From positions 1-54,684 of IMG/VR virus record IMGVR_UViG_3300036791_000093: a stretch of DNA of 54,684 bases; one strand, given 5' to 3'. The position numbers and the translations under genes are program-made. Shown piece by piece: positions 13,732 through 21,769 of the stretch. The notes beneath the pieces were generated by a model that was not told the origin of the DNA, ran no database searches, and saw only the letters and a list, made by a program, of their open reading frames with translations. Every line of letters starts with the position of its first letter. Position 1 is the stretch's first letter. Origin of the DNA: a virus.

Positions 13732-16189
13732 GCGCAAGCATCCACTAGCTATATGTGAAAAGTGTCCATTCAAGAACAGATCGGTTGCATATACAACCGG
13801 GCCAGAAGATGCCAAGATTGCTGTAGTATCGCGTAGTCCTGGTCATTACGAGGCTCTTGCGGGTAAGTCGTTCTCTGGCCCATCTGGACGTGTGTTGGAT
13901 CATTTGTTGCAAATCCACGGTTACCAACGTGGTGATATTTTGACAACTAATGTGGTTCTCTGCCAGTCCGATGGAACGGAGCAGGGCTGGGGGGTCGCTG
14001 CTGCCTGCTGCGAGCCACGCCTAGCGTCAGAGATAGAGACGGCCGATACAGTGATTGCCTGCGGTAAGGAGGCCGTGTACGCCGTTCTAGGCGAGTCCAA
14101 CATATCGCAGAACCGAGGATACCCACACGTCAGGGAAATCCACGCCTCAGATCAGACCTCATTAAAACAGCGAGTTATCGTTACCACGAATCCTGCCGTG
14201 GTTTTGCGCGATGATGCTAACTATCCTGAGATGGTTAGAGACTTTCGTCTCGCGCTCGATCCACTTCCTGCGCCTAAACTGCCAACTGTGCGAATCATCG
14301 ACAACATTCGTGAGGCCAGAGACGCCATTGTAGATATGCTTGAGTTAATAACCACTGGCACTAAAGAGATCGTGGCGTCAGACCTTGAGACTCGATGGCA
14401 GACTGGCGAGACTGAAATCGTCTGTGCGGCATTTGCAACTAGAGCCGAGCGGGCCGTAGTTTTCGGTGAAGGAGTGTGTTCAAATAAACACTTCGTCACT
14501 CACGAACTGTCTCAGTTGTGGATGATTCCAGGAGTTAAATATCTGTGGCATAACGGGAAGTACGACATCAAAGTCTTGCGTAGCTCGTATGGAATTCCAG
14601 CTACAGTAGGCGAAGATTCAATGTTGCTCTCGTGGGCATTGGATGAAAGACCAGGTGATCCTGAAAGTGGAGCAGGTGGACATTCACTCGAATGGCTACT
14701 CAAGGACGAGCTTGGCTGGCCCAAGTACGAGCCAACCTCAGTCCGCAACTTTAAAAGAACTGGTAACTTGGAGAAGCCGAGGGAGCTTTATGAGTATAAC
14801 GGCTTTGATACTGCTGGCTCTCTGGCCCTTTTTGAAGTTCTCAAGCATAGGGCAATCAATGACAATGTTTGGGAGAAACCTTATAAGGGCATCATCTCGC
14901 GTCTTTCGATGGCGCTCGCGCGTATTGAGCTAGTCGGCAATCTATACGACGCAGAGAAAGCCTGCGACATTCTCGAATACGAGGTATGGCCCAAGCTAGA
15001 CGATCAACGCCAAAGGTTGAGGCGCATATCAAGCAGGCCCACACTCAATCCGAATTCACCAAAACAGCTAGAGAAGCTAATGTATGACGATTGGGGCATC
15101 GAACATGATTTGATGCGTCCGAAGATTGAACGGCAAGGCAAACGCAGCACAGACAAGTATGTGCGCGAAGCTATGTTGCTTGGTCTATACAGACTACCTG
15201 CTGCTAACGGGAATCGAGACAGCATCGATCAATTCATTCAGACGCTCGATGATTTCAAAGAATTGGACACACAGCGCAGTAGATACCTTGAAGGTTTGGT
15301 GTTGAAGCGTAAGGCAGACGGGAGGATCTACACGGAGTTTAAGATTCACGGTACGGAGTCTGGGAGGTTGTCAAGTGCCAATCCAAACCTTCAGAATATC
15401 ACTCGGACAAAGGAGGGTCTACCTAACATTAGAAGCTGCTTTATCCCAGACCCCGGATGTGTTTTCGTTTCAGCTGATCTTTCCCAGGCCGAACTCAGGA
15501 CGATTGCTGTTCTTAGCGGAGACATCAATCTTAGGAGTATCTACCTTGATACAAATAGATCGCTCCACAAGGAAGTAGCCGCCGAGTTCTATGGGGAAAA
15601 CTACACGTATGAACAATACGTGAGAGCGAAGAACATCAACTTCGGTGTGGCTTATTGGCAAAGCGCATTCAGCTTCGCTCAGTTGTACCACATGCCACGC
15701 GAAGAAGCGCAGAAGTTCATTGACTTTTGGTGGGATCGATTCCCGCAAGTGTGGGCATGGACGAAAGAAACCGAGAAAGCTGTGTTGACCACGGGTGAGC
15801 TGCAATCTCCGTTTGGTCACAAGCGTCGGTTCTTCGTGATTCCCGCGGACGAGTCATCCCGTCTGCATATCATCAAAGAGGGCATCAACTTCAAGCCTCA
15901 GAACATCGCAGCGAACATAACTTTGTGGGCACTTTGCGATTTCGTGGATCATCTAATCAAATACGATATGTGGCATATTGCTCAACCGAGAATCACAGTT
16001 CACGACTCAATCCTAGTCAATGTTCGTATGGGACACGAGGAAGAAATCGGTTATCTTCTAAAAGGGTTCCTTGAAGATGCGCCTATGAAGGCTATCGGAT
16101 GGGACTTTCCTTATTTGGCCGACCTTAGTATTGGGCCTACGTGGGGAGAATTGAGGGAAATAAATTTTGAAACAAATCAAGCTATCTGA
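13724..16189 (+). CDS. Family A DNA polymerase with N-terminal uracil-DNA-glycosylase-like domain
   Basis: 821 residues from ATG 13724, with AGGAG nine bases upstream. Residues about 8-185 match the UDG superfamily: CEKCPF, ISRSPG-like VVSRSPGHYE, FSGPSGRVLD and TNVVLC, with cysteines that could hold an Fe-S cluster. Residues 210-400 are a 3'-5' exonuclease (SDLETRW, WHNGKYDIKVL, YNGFDT). The polymerase part has motif A SADLSQAELR near 582, motif B RAKNINFGVAYW near 632 and motif C TVHDSIL near 758. Motif B ends in YW where YG is usual. It is the replicative polymerase. The end overlaps an HNH gene. Confidence 0.95.
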   Translation: MSERKHPLAICEKCPFKNRSVAYTTGPEDAKIAVVSRSPGHYEALAGKSFSGPSGRVLDHLLQIHGYQRGDILTTNVVLCQSDGTEQGWGVAAACCEPRLASEIETADTVIACGKEAVYAVLGESNISQNRGYPHVREIHASDQTSLKQRVIVTTNPAVVLRDDANYPEMVRDFRLALDPLPAPKLPTVRIIDNIREARDAIVDMLELITTGTKEIVASDLETRWQTGETEIVCAAFATRAERAVVFGEGVCSNKHFVTHELSQLWMIPGVKYLWHNGKYDIKVLRSSYGIPATVGEDSMLLSWALDERPGDPESGAGGHSLEWLLKDELGWPKYEPTSVRNFKRTGNLEKPRELYEYNGFDTAGSLALFEVLKHRAINDNVWEKPYKGIISRLSMALARIELVGNLYDAEKACDILEYEVWPKLDDQRQRLRRISSRPTLNPNSPKQLEKLMYDDWGIEHDLMRPKIERQGKRSTDKYVREAMLLGLYRLPAANGNRDSIDQFIQTLDDFKELDTQRSRYLEGLVLKRKADGRIYTEFKIHGTESGRLSSANPNLQNITRTKEGLPNIRSCFIPDPGCVFVSADLSQAELRTIAVLSGDINLRSIYLDTNRSLHKEVAAEFYGENYTYEQYVRAKNINFGVAYWQSAFSFAQLYHMPREEAQKFIDFWWDRFPQVWAWTKETEKAVLTTGELQSPFGHKRRFFVIPADESSRLHIIKEGINFKPQNIAANITLWALCDFVDHLIKYDMWHIAQPRITVHDSILVNVRMGHEEEIGYLLKGFLEDAPMKAIGWDFPYLADLSIGPTWGELREINFETNQAI

Positions 16190-16577
16190 CGGTAATATCA
16201 CAATCGTAGATGATGATGTCTACGATTGGGCTAATAAAATCAGATGGAATAATAATGGATTAAATTATGTTGTAACGGGTAGAGGTAACACAAAAAAATA
16301 TCTTCACAGAATGATTACAGAATGTCCTCCAGAAAAAGTTGTAGATCATATCAACATGAACACATTTGATAATAGACGAGAAAATCTGAGAATAGTAACT
16401 CGTTCAATCAATAATAGAAATAATTTAGGAAAAGGATACCATTTTCACAAGCAGACACAAAAATGGTGTGCCCAACTCAAACGTGATGGAAAGAAGATTT
16501 ACATAGGTCTTTTCGTCACCGAACAAGAAGCAAAAGAAGCAGTCAGGCAGTTCAAGGATAAGGAGCAAGCGATATGA
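16167..16577 (+). CDS. HNH-AP2 homing endonuclease
   Basis: 136 residues from TTG 16167, inside the last codons of the polymerase gene. The N-terminal module is IKLSDGNITIVDDDVYDW, the HNH core is LHRMI ... VVDHINMNTFDNRRENLRIV, and the C-terminal part (KWCAQLKRDGKKIYIGLF ... EAKEAVRQ) is an AP2 DNA-binding domain. The gene is much more AT-rich than the polymerase. Insertion right at the polymerase end is typical of homing genes that target conserved replication genes. Confidence 0.9.
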   Translation: MKQIKLSDGNITIVDDDVYDWANKIRWNNNGLNYVVTGRGNTKKYLHRMITECPPEKVVDHINMNTFDNRRENLRIVTRSINNRNNLGKGYHFHKQTQKWCAQLKRDGKKIYIGLFVTEQEAKEAVRQFKDKEQAI

Positions 16578-16921
16578 CCCCACAGCAACGTCGTACCCGT
16601 ACTCGTGCTTCGGGAGCACCAGCCGCAGAAACAGCACCTTCCGAATCAATTCAAGTTCCCGAAGATACCACATCTAACGCCATGACTTTGACCAGTTTTC
16701 CTGCTGACGTGTTCGATGAAATCAAGCGTCAAGTGGAAAAGTGGAGTGATTCAAATCGTGCATGTGACGATGATCGCTGGCTCGAAATCGCGATTGATGA
16801 GTTCAACGATCTTCGCTGGGCTTGCAGGACTCGCGCAGAAGTCGATGGACACACGATCGCCAAAGAGCGTGCCCAACTCATCGCTGTTCTGATTCGATGG
16901 CATCTAGCTGGTATTCTTTAA
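16574..16921 (+). CDS. Hypothetical helical protein
   Basis: 115 residues from ATG 16574, overlapping the HNH stop by four bases. The first 40 residues are a Thr/Ala/Ser/Pro-rich, disordered leader. The rest is helical (FPADVFDEIKRQVEKW, DEFNDLRWACRTRAEV, QLIAVLIRWHLAGIL). No family recognised. The next gene starts on its stop codon, and this pairing suggests a joint function. Confidence 0.7.
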   Translation: MTPQQRRTRTRASGAPAAETAPSESIQVPEDTTSNAMTLTSFPADVFDEIKRQVEKWSDSNRACDDDRWLEIAIDEFNDLRWACRTRAEVDGHTIAKERAQLIAVLIRWHLAGIL

Positions 16922-17397
16922 TGACATACGACTCAAGACCGGATACACATGCACACATCGAACGTGTGAGAGACTTTCTGGATTTGGTAATCAAGAATCT
17001 AGAAAATCGTTCTCGTGCTCACGATGCCAGTAAGCTCGTATCACCAGAGCTGGAGGCGTTTGACATCGCTACTCCGAAACTCGCAGGACTGGAATACGGT
17101 AGCGAAGAATATCGTCAAGCACTACGTGAAATCAAGCCTGCCATTCAGCACCACAACGAGCACAACGATCATCACCCAGAACATTATGAGAATGGCATAC
17201 GAGGCATGAGCTTGATGGCATTGGTAGAGATGCTGTGTGATTGGCGAGCAGCGAGTGAACGCAACAAACAAAGAACAGATGAAGCAGGAAATCCTCTACC
17301 GTTTGAGGCCAGTCTAGCTTATAGCCAAACACGATATGGTTACTCAGATGAACTTGCTGAAATCTTGCTGAACACGGTACGCGAGTTGGGTATGTGA
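16921..17397 (+). CDS. DUF5662-family protein
   Basis: 158 residues from ATG 16921, which overlaps the previous TAA. The pattern HIERVRDFL, then RAHDASKLVSPELEAFD, EYGSEEYRQAL and IQHHNEHNDHHPEHYENG, followed by LMALVEMLCDWRAA, matches DUF5662. This phage family has His/Asp spacing like HD-domain phosphohydrolases. A nucleotide- or phosphate-ester-hydrolysing activity is suggested by those residues but not established. Confidence 0.85.
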   Translation: MTYDSRPDTHAHIERVRDFLDLVIKNLENRSRAHDASKLVSPELEAFDIATPKLAGLEYGSEEYRQALREIKPAIQHHNEHNDHHPEHYENGIRGMSLMALVEMLCDWRAASERNKQRTDEAGNPLPFEASLAYSQTRYGYSDELAEILLNTVRELGM

Positions 17398-17759
17398 TGG
17401 ATGAAGATATTGACAAGCTGATCGCGCTCGTGAAGAAAGAGCGCAAGGCCAACGAGTTCTACGGACTCGCGAACGACCGCATAGACGCGCTTGTTTCCGC
17501 GCTCGAAGCGCTTGTTTCCGCGCTGGAACAGGCCCAGGAGAGCAATACCGGGTTGACCGAACGAGCGAGTGAGAACGCTGTGCGCCTCGCTGCTGCGATG
17601 CGACAGCGCGAGGCGGCTGAGGCCGACCTGGCACGGGCGCGGGAAGCGCTCGCGGAAATCGCGAACGGGTTCGCCGAGGCTAATGATGAGCGTTCTCGTT
17701 CGTCCGAAATGCAGCGGGTCGCTCGCGCTGCTCTCGCGGCCGGGAGCGGCGATGAGTGA
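17397..17759 (+). CDS. Coiled-coil protein (first of a paralogous pair)
   Basis: 120 residues from ATG 17397, overlapping the previous TGA by one base. It is almost wholly helical and Ala/Glu-rich (DKLIALVKKERKANEFYG, EADLARAREALAEIANG), a long coiled coil. A 21-base unit is duplicated in tandem at 17487-17528, giving ALVSALE twice. The coding sequence is markedly more GC-rich than the surrounding genes, suggesting separate origin. The next gene is related. Function unknown. Confidence 0.7.
   Translation: MDEDIDKLIALVKKERKANEFYGLANDRIDALVSALEALVSALEQAQESNTGLTERASENAVRLAAAMRQREAAEADLARAREALAEIANGFAEANDERSRSSEMQRVARAALAAGSGDE
17487..17528 (+). repeat. 21-base tandem duplication inside a coiled-coil gene
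   Basis: Two 21-base units (17487-17507 and 17508-17528) differ at one base and encode ALVSALE twice. The seven-residue step keeps the heptad of the coiled coil in register. Confidence 0.9.
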
Positions 17760-18048
17760 CACCGACAAGCTGATCGCGCAGGCGCGCGCCTGGCAGCACG
17801 ACCTGATGCCGCACACGGTAGAGCTTCTAAACGCGCTCGCTGACGAGTTAGAACAATCCCAGGCCGAGACGCTGGACGCGCGAGTGCAGACCGCGTGGAA
17901 GGTAGCTGAGGTTCGAGAACAGCTAGAGGCGGCTGAAGTCGAGTTGGCACAGGCGCGAGAAGCACTTAAATGGATTGAAGCAGAACCGGAAAATCAGGTG
18001 AAAGTGTTGATGTGGGCACGCGCCGGTCTTGGAATGGTTGATTCGTGA
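17752..18048 (+). CDS. Coiled-coil protein (second of a paralogous pair)
   Basis: 98 residues from ATG 17752, overlapping the previous stop by eight bases. It shares DKLIAQAR near the start and VELAQAREALKWIE near the end with the protein before it (DKLIALVK and ADLARAREALAEIA), so the two probably arose by duplication. It is helical and Ala/Glu-rich. The GC-rich character fades toward its 3' end. The stop overlaps the GTG of the resolvase gene (GTGA). Confidence 0.7.
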   Translation: MSDTDKLIAQARAWQHDLMPHTVELLNALADELEQSQAETLDARVQTAWKVAEVREQLEAAEVELAQAREALKWIEAEPENQVKVLMWARAGLGMVDS

Positions 18049-18521
18049 GAATCATCGCGATTGATCCGGGGATAATGACTGGCTACGTCTACGCGGAGCT
18101 TAACGAAACGGCTGGAACAGTTGAATACTACCCATTTCAGATGACAGACGAGGTTGACGATCTGTGGCGTAGACTCATTAAGTTTGAGCCTCGTTATATC
18201 ATCATCGAGGATTTCGAGTTTAGGAGTCGTTCGCGTACCGGCCTTGTTCTTTTCCCTGTTCAGCTAATTGGTGTAACTCGCTTATATGAGCTGGTAGCTG
18301 CGCCGAACGGAAAATGCGCTACTTTTATTCAAAAGGCCGCACAGGGGAAGTCGTACTATACAGACAACATGCTCAAGGCATTGGATCTGTATAAGCGTGG
18401 TGTCCCGCATGGCATGGATGCCTCACGGCATCTCATGCAATGGCTGACGTTTGGCGCGGGATATCAGTACATCCAGGGAAATCAAAAGTTTGCAACTCTG
18501 CTCGATAACTGGGCAGACTAA
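18045..18521 (+). CDS. RuvC-like Holliday junction resolvase
   Basis: 158 residues from GTG 18045. The RNase H-like fold of RuvC is indicated by RIIAIDPGIMTGY at residues 2-14 (first Asp), YIIIEDFEF near 53-61 (Glu) and a final acidic site at HGMDASRH near 121-128. Such enzymes cut branched DNA before packaging. It is the last replication-type gene of the arm, and its place after the polymerase and DUF5662 genes fits this role. Confidence 0.87.
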   Translation: MRIIAIDPGIMTGYVYAELNETAGTVEYYPFQMTDEVDDLWRRLIKFEPRYIIIEDFEFRSRSRTGLVLFPVQLIGVTRLYELVAAPNGKCATFIQKAAQGKSYYTDNMLKALDLYKRGVPHGMDASRHLMQWLTFGAGYQYIQGNQKFATLLDNWAD

Positions 18522-18595
18522 TACAAGGTAGACAGAAAGGAGATGAAGAGAATCTGAGGTAAGCAAGGTCATGTAATCTAACGGGAGGTTAGTCC

Positions 18596-18958
18596 TTGTT
18601 AGCCAAGCTGTCAGTCACCACAACTGTCGTAGTCTTTCTAGCCGTGCTAGGAGGCGCGGCAGGACAAACAGCAACAGCGAAACAGGAGTACCACAACTGG
18701 AGCAGGATGGTTTACAGTTGTGAGGCCAGGGGAATATACAATCCGTGGTATGCCAACACTGGCAACGGATTCTACTTTGGCCCACAGTTCACCCGCTCCA
18801 CATGGCACGTGGAGGGCGGAGGCCCGGTATCAGAAATGGGAGATCGTGGTGGTAGGCCAATGAAATACTACAGCATACCGTACATCATCCAAATCGCAGA
18901 GAACACAATACGCGATCAAGGGTACGGTGCTTGGCCTAACTGTCACGGGTACTTGTAG
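18596..18958 (+). CDS. Secreted Rpf-like transglycosylase
   Basis: 120 residues from TTG 18596, with GGGAGG about seven bases upstream. Residues 1-24 form a signal peptide (AKLSVTT, a hydrophobic VVVFLAVLGGAAG core, then AxA-like site). Residues 33-120 match the lysozyme-fold domain of resuscitation-promoting factors: WSRMVYSCEARG with the likely catalytic Glu43 after Cys42, TGNGFYFGPQF, STWHVEGGG, and the end QGYGAWPNCHGYL with the partner Cys. It should cut peptidoglycan outside the membrane. It lies at the end of the early arm, away from the endolysin. Confidence 0.85.
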   Translation: MLAKLSVTTTVVVFLAVLGGAAGQTATAKQEYHNWSRMVYSCEARGIYNPWYANTGNGFYFGPQFTRSTWHVEGGGPVSEMGDRGGRPMKYYSIPYIIQIAENTIRDQGYGAWPNCHGYL

Positions 18959-18969
18959 TAGTGTAAAGA

Positions 18970-19034
18970 GTTAGAGGGATCGCAGCTCACTTGTAGTGGG
19001 AGAGAGTCACACACAAGGGCGCGATCCCTCTAAC
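18970..19034. terminator. Bidirectional hairpin between convergent arms
   Basis: GTTAGAGGGATCGC at 18970-18983 pairs perfectly with 19021-19034 (14 bp) around a 37-nt loop. It lies exactly between the end of the plus-strand arm (18958) and the end of the minus-strand late arm (19046). Position and symmetry support a two-way stop. There is no strong U-run on either side. Confidence 0.75.
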
Positions 19035-19045
19035 ACTTCACTGAC

Positions 19046-19348
19046 CTATTCGTCGTCGGGTGGTTTTGGCACGCCTGACCAGCCGTGAACAGGCCACGCT
19101 TGATGGGCCTCGGTGACCTTTTCGCTCGTTTCGGTCTTAGTGGTTTTGGTTTCTGTGGATGGTAGACCACTCGGGTTTTCCTCTTCATCGTCATCATATC
19201 TGTCACGCTCCACAAAGAAGCCGTATCGTATTCTCCTAACATTCACGTCGCGGCGGACGAGGCGGTAGGCTAGCACCATCCCAAAGACCACGACGAAAGC
19301 GACTACAATGAACGCCTTGAAATCCCAAACAAACGCCGCACAAAACAT
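19046..19348 (-). CDS. Single-pass membrane protein of the lysis region
   Basis: 100 residues from ATG 19348, with GGGGGG just upstream on the minus strand. One long hydrophobic segment (FKAFIVVAFVVVFGMVLAYRL) near residues 10-30 is followed by a basic stretch and a long acidic, Thr/Pro-rich tail ending PKPPDDE. Placed 10 bases after the holin gene, it could be a second holin, an anti-holin or a spanin-like accessory. I cannot tell which. Confidence 0.7.
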   Translation of the reverse strand: MFCAAFVWDFKAFIVVAFVVVFGMVLAYRLVRRDVNVRRIRYGFFVERDRYDDDEEENPSGLPSTETKTTKTETSEKVTEAHQAWPVHGWSGVPKPPDDE

Positions 19349-19358
19349 GACCCCCCAT

Positions 19359-19538
19359 TCATTTGTCTTTACCGTTTGGTGGAAGCGAAACGATGATGAT
19401 TGCCACAGCACCTACGATGCCTATCACAGCTAACAGGTCGCTCGGTGTATCACGGTTCAGAACGAGCACGATGATCGCGAGCGTGAGTACAACAACCCCG
19501 CACAGGATCAGATAGACTGTTCGTTTAACCGGATTCAT
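19359..19538 (-). CDS. Holin (two membrane segments)
   Basis: 59 residues from ATG 19538, sharing one base with the endolysin stop. A short basic start (MNPVKRTVYL) leads into hydrophobic segment 1 (ILCGVVVLTLAIIVLVL), a polar turn NRDTPSD, hydrophobic segment 2 (LLAVIGIVGAVAIIIVSL) and the polar end PPNGKDK. Size, topology and position directly after the endolysin fit a class II holin, which opens the membrane for lysis. Confidence 0.82.
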   Translation of the reverse strand: MNPVKRTVYLILCGVVVLTLAIIVLVLNRDTPSDLLAVIGIVGAVAIIIVSLPPNGKDK

Positions 19539-20461
19539 CAGGCTACTCGAACAAACACCGTTCCTTGTGAGTTCTTGTTTCTAGTACGACGCATCACTTC
19601 ACCACCGTTTGAGTTATTGCTGGTTGATGTGTTGCCTTCAATCGCTGTGAAATTCCCGTTGTTGTCTGGCGGATTTTCCACGATTCCTATGTGATCGTAT
19701 TCACCATCCCGATCCCAATCGAAGCAAACCAGATCACCGGGTTTGGGACTTGATACGATCGATAGCCCTCTGTATCCCATGCGTGCATCGCTGACGATAT
19801 AGGGCACATAGGCATAGTACAATCCTTTTGAGAAAGACTTGGTTGGTTGTCCACCGAGTTGATCGCACCATGTGCAGAACATGGCACACCATGGGCCTAC
19901 CATGTTGTACCAGTCTGTGTATTTGCATAGGTTGGAGTCAGGTGGCGATTCCTTGACACCAATTTCTTTCAACGCCTTTGCCAACCGAGCCTGTGCGGGG
20001 GTTTGAGTGGGGGCCGGCGGATCTGGTTCAGGTTCTTTACCACCAAATCTGTCGAATGCAGCATTAATGAATTCTACAGCTCTTGCATCCATAGCTGGTT
20101 CACCAGCATGAGGCAATCCTGCTGGAACTCTGATTGAGCGTAGCGTGTTAAACGTTGGCTCACCGATCCAGCCTGTAGCCTGTACATTCTGTTGACGTTG
20201 GATACCCTCGATACCTGAGTCTTTTACCTGTCCGCCAGCTTTGCCGTGTGAAAATGCGTTATTGAATTCTTGATCGTATGCTTGCCAGGGCCAGCGTCCA
20301 GCTCTACTCACTGTTCGCTTGTATCCTTCGATGTCCGATCCGTCCATCGACGGATTTTTTCCTTGACTTGCGGAGTCAGGTGGGTAACAGGGACGGGGGA
20401 ATCCTTTGACCGCCACCATCGGGCCACCCGGATAACCTTTCTCATACCAGTTAGTACTCAC
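19538..20461 (-). CDS. Endolysin: peptidoglycan-binding and CHAP domains
   Basis: 307 residues from GTG 20461. The N-terminal half (DIEGYKRTVSRAGRWPW, IQRQQNVQATGWIGEPTFN) is the peptidoglycan-binding-like domain found in many actinophage lysins. A Pro-rich linker follows (EPEPDPPAPTQTP). The C-terminal half is a CHAP amidase/peptidase: Cys in GPWCAMFC near 195, His in YDHIGIVEN and the ending TAIEGNTST. It breaks the host wall at the end of infection. The holin starts on its stop codon. Confidence 0.9.
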   Translation of the reverse strand: MSTNWYEKGYPGGPMVAVKGFPRPCYPPDSASQGKNPSMDGSDIEGYKRTVSRAGRWPWQAYDQEFNNAFSHGKAGGQVKDSGIEGIQRQQNVQATGWIGEPTFNTLRSIRVPAGLPHAGEPAMDARAVEFINAAFDRFGGKEPEPDPPAPTQTPAQARLAKALKEIGVKESPPDSNLCKYTDWYNMVGPWCAMFCTWCDQLGGQPTKSFSKGLYYAYVPYIVSDARMGYRGLSIVSSPKPGDLVCFDWDRDGEYDHIGIVENPPDNNGNFTAIEGNTSTSNNSNGGEVMRRTRNKNSQGTVFVRVA

Positions 20462-20473
20462 GCTGTCACCGTC

Positions 20474-21760
20474 CTAAAGTTTGATGATGTAAGGCATAAC
20501 GATGTATGCGCCTGAGTCATTAGCCATACCTGCTGCTCCAATCGTTCCATCGATTCCGGGATTAGACGTGGGATTTCCGATTGCTCCGTTGATTGTGGGA
20601 TTCGTCGTTGGATTACCGACCGAACCAGACTTGACCAGAACAGCATTTCCTGTGTTAACAGTCACGCTACCAGACTTGGTAAGAACAGCAGCAGCGGTCT
20701 GAATACCGATACCTGTTCCATTTGCTGCCGTAGTACCACCGATCGCAGCGGAGTTAACACCCAAACTACGGTCTGTATCTGCGGAAGGCTGATCGCCGTT
20801 GTAGAATCCATTTAGACCGAGATACGTGGTATCAACGTAGAGTGATCCTGGGCCGTGGGCATGACCGTTATCGTTGATACCATGACTATGACCTGAATCG
20901 GCAAAGTTGAGACTGTTGGTTACACCGTGAGCATGGCCTGTATCTGCGAAACTAAAGGTATCCGAGTGAACGTGATTAGGCTCGGTGAGCGTGTGAACGT
21001 GAGCATGATTAGGAAGCGTCAACGTGTTGCTATGTGGGTGGCGTGGCCTACGATTGGCAACCGTTGCCATTCCCTCGTTCTTACCAACAGCATTTACATC
21101 TACATGACCAGCGGGAGCAAGACCAACGATGTTTCGTCCCTGAATGTCCGGTACGTTGAATGTCGTTGAGTTATCGCCGGAACCGAATGTTGTGCCAATA
21201 ATCGCGAAGAGATTGGCATAAGTTGTTCTCGAAATTGCCGATCCATCACAGAGTTGCCATCCTGATGGAGCAGCCGAGGTAGGCCACGGCATCATCATTC
21301 CAGTAGAGAACGAGGTAGGCGCCGGAAGTACAGCAGCCACTCGTTTATCGGTAATCTTCTGACTATTGATTGACGCTGCTGCCGCAGGAACCCGCACAGC
21401 GGCCAACACAACGTTATTCGCTGGGATTACTGGGAATACTGGTTGAGCAGCAGCAGTACCGGGAACGGATGTCTTATTGCCGGCGTTGTCTACACAGATG
21501 AGACTGAATCGTGGATTGGATGGATCGGCTGCGGCAATCGTGACATTACCAGCAGTCACGGCAACCTGTGTTCCTGCGACAGCCACAGTACCTCCGGCAA
21601 CTGCAACTGTCATGTTAGGAGTACCTTGCGCTGTAACCGCGCAACCAGACACAACTCCGTTTCCTGAGAACGCAGCGACAAGGATCGAGAAGTCTACGGA
21701 GTCAGGCTGTGCCTGGGATACATCTTCTGCGTTCGCAGCATTCGGAATCGTGAACGGCAT
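20474..21760 (-). CDS. Tail fibre/collar protein with His-x-His repeats
   Basis: 428 residues from ATG 21760, chosen over ATG 21763 for its spacing from GGAGGGG. Residues about 155-215 match the phage tail-collar domain (PWPTSAAPSGWQLCDGSAIS, FNVPDIQGRNIVG). Residues about 240-300 repeat His-x-His motifs (HPHSN, NHAHVH, NHVHSD, GHAHG, GHSHG), which in T4 gp37 bind iron along a trimeric needle. The C-terminus ends AYIVMPYIIKL. A trimeric receptor-binding or baseplate-tip role is likely. Confidence 0.85.
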   Translation of the reverse strand: MPFTIPNAANAEDVSQAQPDSVDFSILVAAFSGNGVVSGCAVTAQGTPNMTVAVAGGTVAVAGTQVAVTAGNVTIAAADPSNPRFSLICVDNAGNKTSVPGTAAAQPVFPVIPANNVVLAAVRVPAAAASINSQKITDKRVAAVLPAPTSFSTGMMMPWPTSAAPSGWQLCDGSAISRTTYANLFAIIGTTFGSGDNSTTFNVPDIQGRNIVGLAPAGHVDVNAVGKNEGMATVANRRPRHPHSNTLTLPNHAHVHTLTEPNHVHSDTFSFADTGHAHGVTNSLNFADSGHSHGINDNGHAHGPGSLYVDTTYLGLNGFYNGDQPSADTDRSLGVNSAAIGGTTAANGTGIGIQTAAAVLTKSGSVTVNTGNAVLVKSGSVGNPTTNPTINGAIGNPTSNPGIDGTIGAAGMANDSGAYIVMPYIIKL

Positions 21761-21769
21761 CATCCCCTC

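Noticed and set aside
18541-18595. Tiny leader peptide ATG AAG AGA ATC TGA after AAAGGAG
   Set aside because: Only four codons, and the ribosome site overlaps the start; chance is the simpler explanation.
19030-19242. 70-residue minus-strand frame at the end of the late arm
   Set aside because: It overlaps the membrane protein 19046-19348 in another frame, is very basic and low-complexity, and runs into the terminator stem.
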